Shown piece after piece: positions 62,401-64,000 of a stretch of 64,000 bases of DNA. Each line of letters begins with the position of its first letter. The first letter of the stretch is position 1. Where the stretch lies: assembly GCA_008921705.1 (NCBI GenBank), contig VFFE01007518.1, positions 6,669 through 70,668 on the forward strand, written 5' to 3'. Origin of the DNA: Burhinus oedicnemus (Eukaryota; Chordata; Aves; Charadriiformes; Burhinidae). Position numbers and translations under genes: made by a program. The notes under the pieces are model-generated. The model was not told where the DNA came from, did no database searches, and worked only from the letters and a program-made list of their open reading frames with translations.

Positions 62401-64000
62401 TTCAAAATACAGAAGGATTTGGGGTTTTGGGCATTTAAAAAGGCTTTGCATTTAGAATTTTAAGAACATTAGTTCATACAAACTGTTACAAGTCAGATAC
62501 CTGAAAGGGTGTTCCCAAGATGAACGATTAACTAGACTGTTTTCTTTTATTCACAAATCAGTTTAATTGTATGAACCAATGAAACAGCTATTAAATATTA
62601 TGATTAGACTTTTTTTCTTGTAGAATAATGCTGAGCATATGAATATGATGTGATGCACCCTGATTGTAGATGTATCATGCTATTCTAAAAGCTAACTTTC
62701 TTGTCTGTTAGTGAAAAATGTTAGGATGATTCATTTGGATATTTTAAAGATTTCCTTTTTGCTTCAGAAAATATTGTGCAGTTGTACACCTTCAGATTAG
62801 TGAGTGAGATGGAGGCGGCTGTTAGATGTTTGCTGTGTCCTTGAGAGTTCTGCAATCTTTTATTCAGTGTTAACAACCATCTTCACAGTTTTACAGATAA
62901 GGTCATGTGGGAGATGCTCATATCCTGAATTTTGTCTACCCACTTTAAAATATCACCAGTCTGACTGATTTCTGATTTTGTCAATGCCTTTTTCACTCAG
63001 TATGTTTTGCTCATCTCTGACCACCTGTGTCCAATGTGACTTTGAAGTACCTGGGAAAGGTTATCTCTTGTTACCTGCATTAAAAAAAAGGGGAGGAATA
63101 ATCAAACTATTGTTCAGCATAATAAGGCATGGGAAGTTGTACATTGTCATCTCCAGAGCTGAATGTATTTGGGTGTAATTCTTTCCAGTATATACTCTAC
63201 CAATCACATTTCACAAAAACTACTTGCAAAGACCAACAGTTTAGTTTAGTTATGTTTATTCAACATTTTTGGAATACAGATACATATACTAAAAACTTTT
63301 CTTGTCTCTCTGCTGGTTTTCTTTTACCAGTGCTGTACCACCAGGGTGATCATTTGTACTTCCAAACAAGATATTCTCCCCAGTCAAATAGCAGCTGTCT
63401 GAAGGGACTTGGATCCTCATTTTCGCATCATGTAGACAGCATAGCTGGGCTCAAGTAAACCTCAGCTCTGATCCATGTTCATGACTTCAAAAAAAAAAAA
63501 GAATTAGATGTATGCAATGGTATCAAGGAGCTTTTTAACAATTTATACATTTCACTGCTGAGCATCTCCTCCTGTGCAGAAAGTACAGCCAGAACTACCC
63601 CTCCAGAATAAAGGTTAAGACCTTGGACTGGAATCAAAGACCTTAAAACTGTTTCAGCTCTAGGCTTCAAATTATGATTCAGAATAACTTTTTGATAATC
63701 TTTTTGTATTTGGGTATGAATCCATATTAAAAGTCTTTGGATCTGTCTGGAACAGGAATGATGAACAAAGCTTCTTTGCTCAGCTTTGTTCATAAACTGC
63801 TCTATCAGTGCCTGCTTGTTGTTTCTGTCCTTTTGGTTATGTAGGTTTTTCAGGTGTGTTTGCTGAAGGGGTAGAAAAATGATGTCTCCTTTGCCCTGTT
63901 GAATGATTTAGTGGGAGATGGTTTTTGGCGGCGGTGGTCATACTCCTTTTCTGCATACTATCACATACAGCATAAAATCTGGTATTTTAGCTGAAAATGA
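59441..64000. other. AT-rich non-coding stretch with one GC-rich patch
   Basis: No gene recognised. Open frames of about 100 codons (plus 61925-62245, plus 63129-63458, minus 63479-63793) show no recognisable domain. The GC-rich patch at 59881-60125 is described separately. Confidence 0.55.
59881..60125. other. Isolated GC- and CpG-rich patch, unexplained
   Basis: About 240 bases that are clearly GC-rich, with at least eight CpG, inside strongly AT-rich DNA. Long open frames cross it on both strands (plus 59770-60189, 139 codons; minus 59788-60240, 150 codons). This is expected where GC is high and stops are rare, so neither can be called a gene. It could be an exon, an old GC-rich repeat, a small CpG island or a conserved regulatory element. 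It lies about 0.45 kb from LTR-2. Confidence 0.5.

Noticed and set aside
1..64000. CRISPR arrays, rRNA genes, prokaryotic operons, full-length retroviral genes
   Set aside because: No regularly spaced repeats, rRNA sequence or gag/pol/env frames could be seen. The two LTRs are solo.

Overview
The window looks like ordinary non-coding nuclear DNA from a bird. It is AT-rich, has no long host reading frame, and contains several CR1 LINE fragments. Some of these end in the octamer-type 3' tails (ATTCTGTG or ATTCTATG) typical of avian CR1. Two solo LTRs match my recollection of an avian ERVL-type LTR. No prokaryotic features, CRISPR arrays, operons or rRNA genes are visible. The stretch could be intergenic or the inside of a large intron; the sequence alone does not decide this.

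Layout. 1-7610: AT-rich non-coding DNA with a 0.46 kb pyrimidine-rich block. 7611-8095: CR1-A (minus). 8096-27717: about 20 kb without a recognisable gene, holding microsatellites, a purine tract with a G-quadruplex motif, and a few short tandem or inverted repeats. 27718-28816: CR1-B (plus), with an open reverse-transcriptase (RT) frame. 28817-31546: AT-rich DNA with a small exon-like open segment on the minus strand (29952-30111) and a compound pentamer microsatellite. 31547-32153: CR1-C (plus). 34919-37248: a nested pair, in which the younger CR1-E (about 1.9 kb, minus) split the older CR1-D (minus). 38667-39044: CR1-F (plus). 40139-40215: a weak tRNA-like remnant. 45027-45616: a solo ERVL-type LTR with a 5-bp target-site duplication. 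About 45715-46875: an older CR1-G (minus), interrupted by a ~95-bp piece of the same LTR family. 58837-59440: a second solo LTR. 59881-60125: an isolated GC/CpG-rich patch.

The CR1 copies keep recognisable RT pieces: motif A 'LDFSKAF', '[10 protein letters not shown]', and 'ADD'. All are 5' truncated, and most are also frameshifted or carry stops, so none can be an autonomous element. No host gene was identified and no interacting gene system is present. I did not find a new biological system. The observations best worth a second look are the CR1-in-CR1 nesting, the orphan LTR fragment inside CR1-G, the exon-like segment near 30.0 kb and the GC patch near 60.0 kb.
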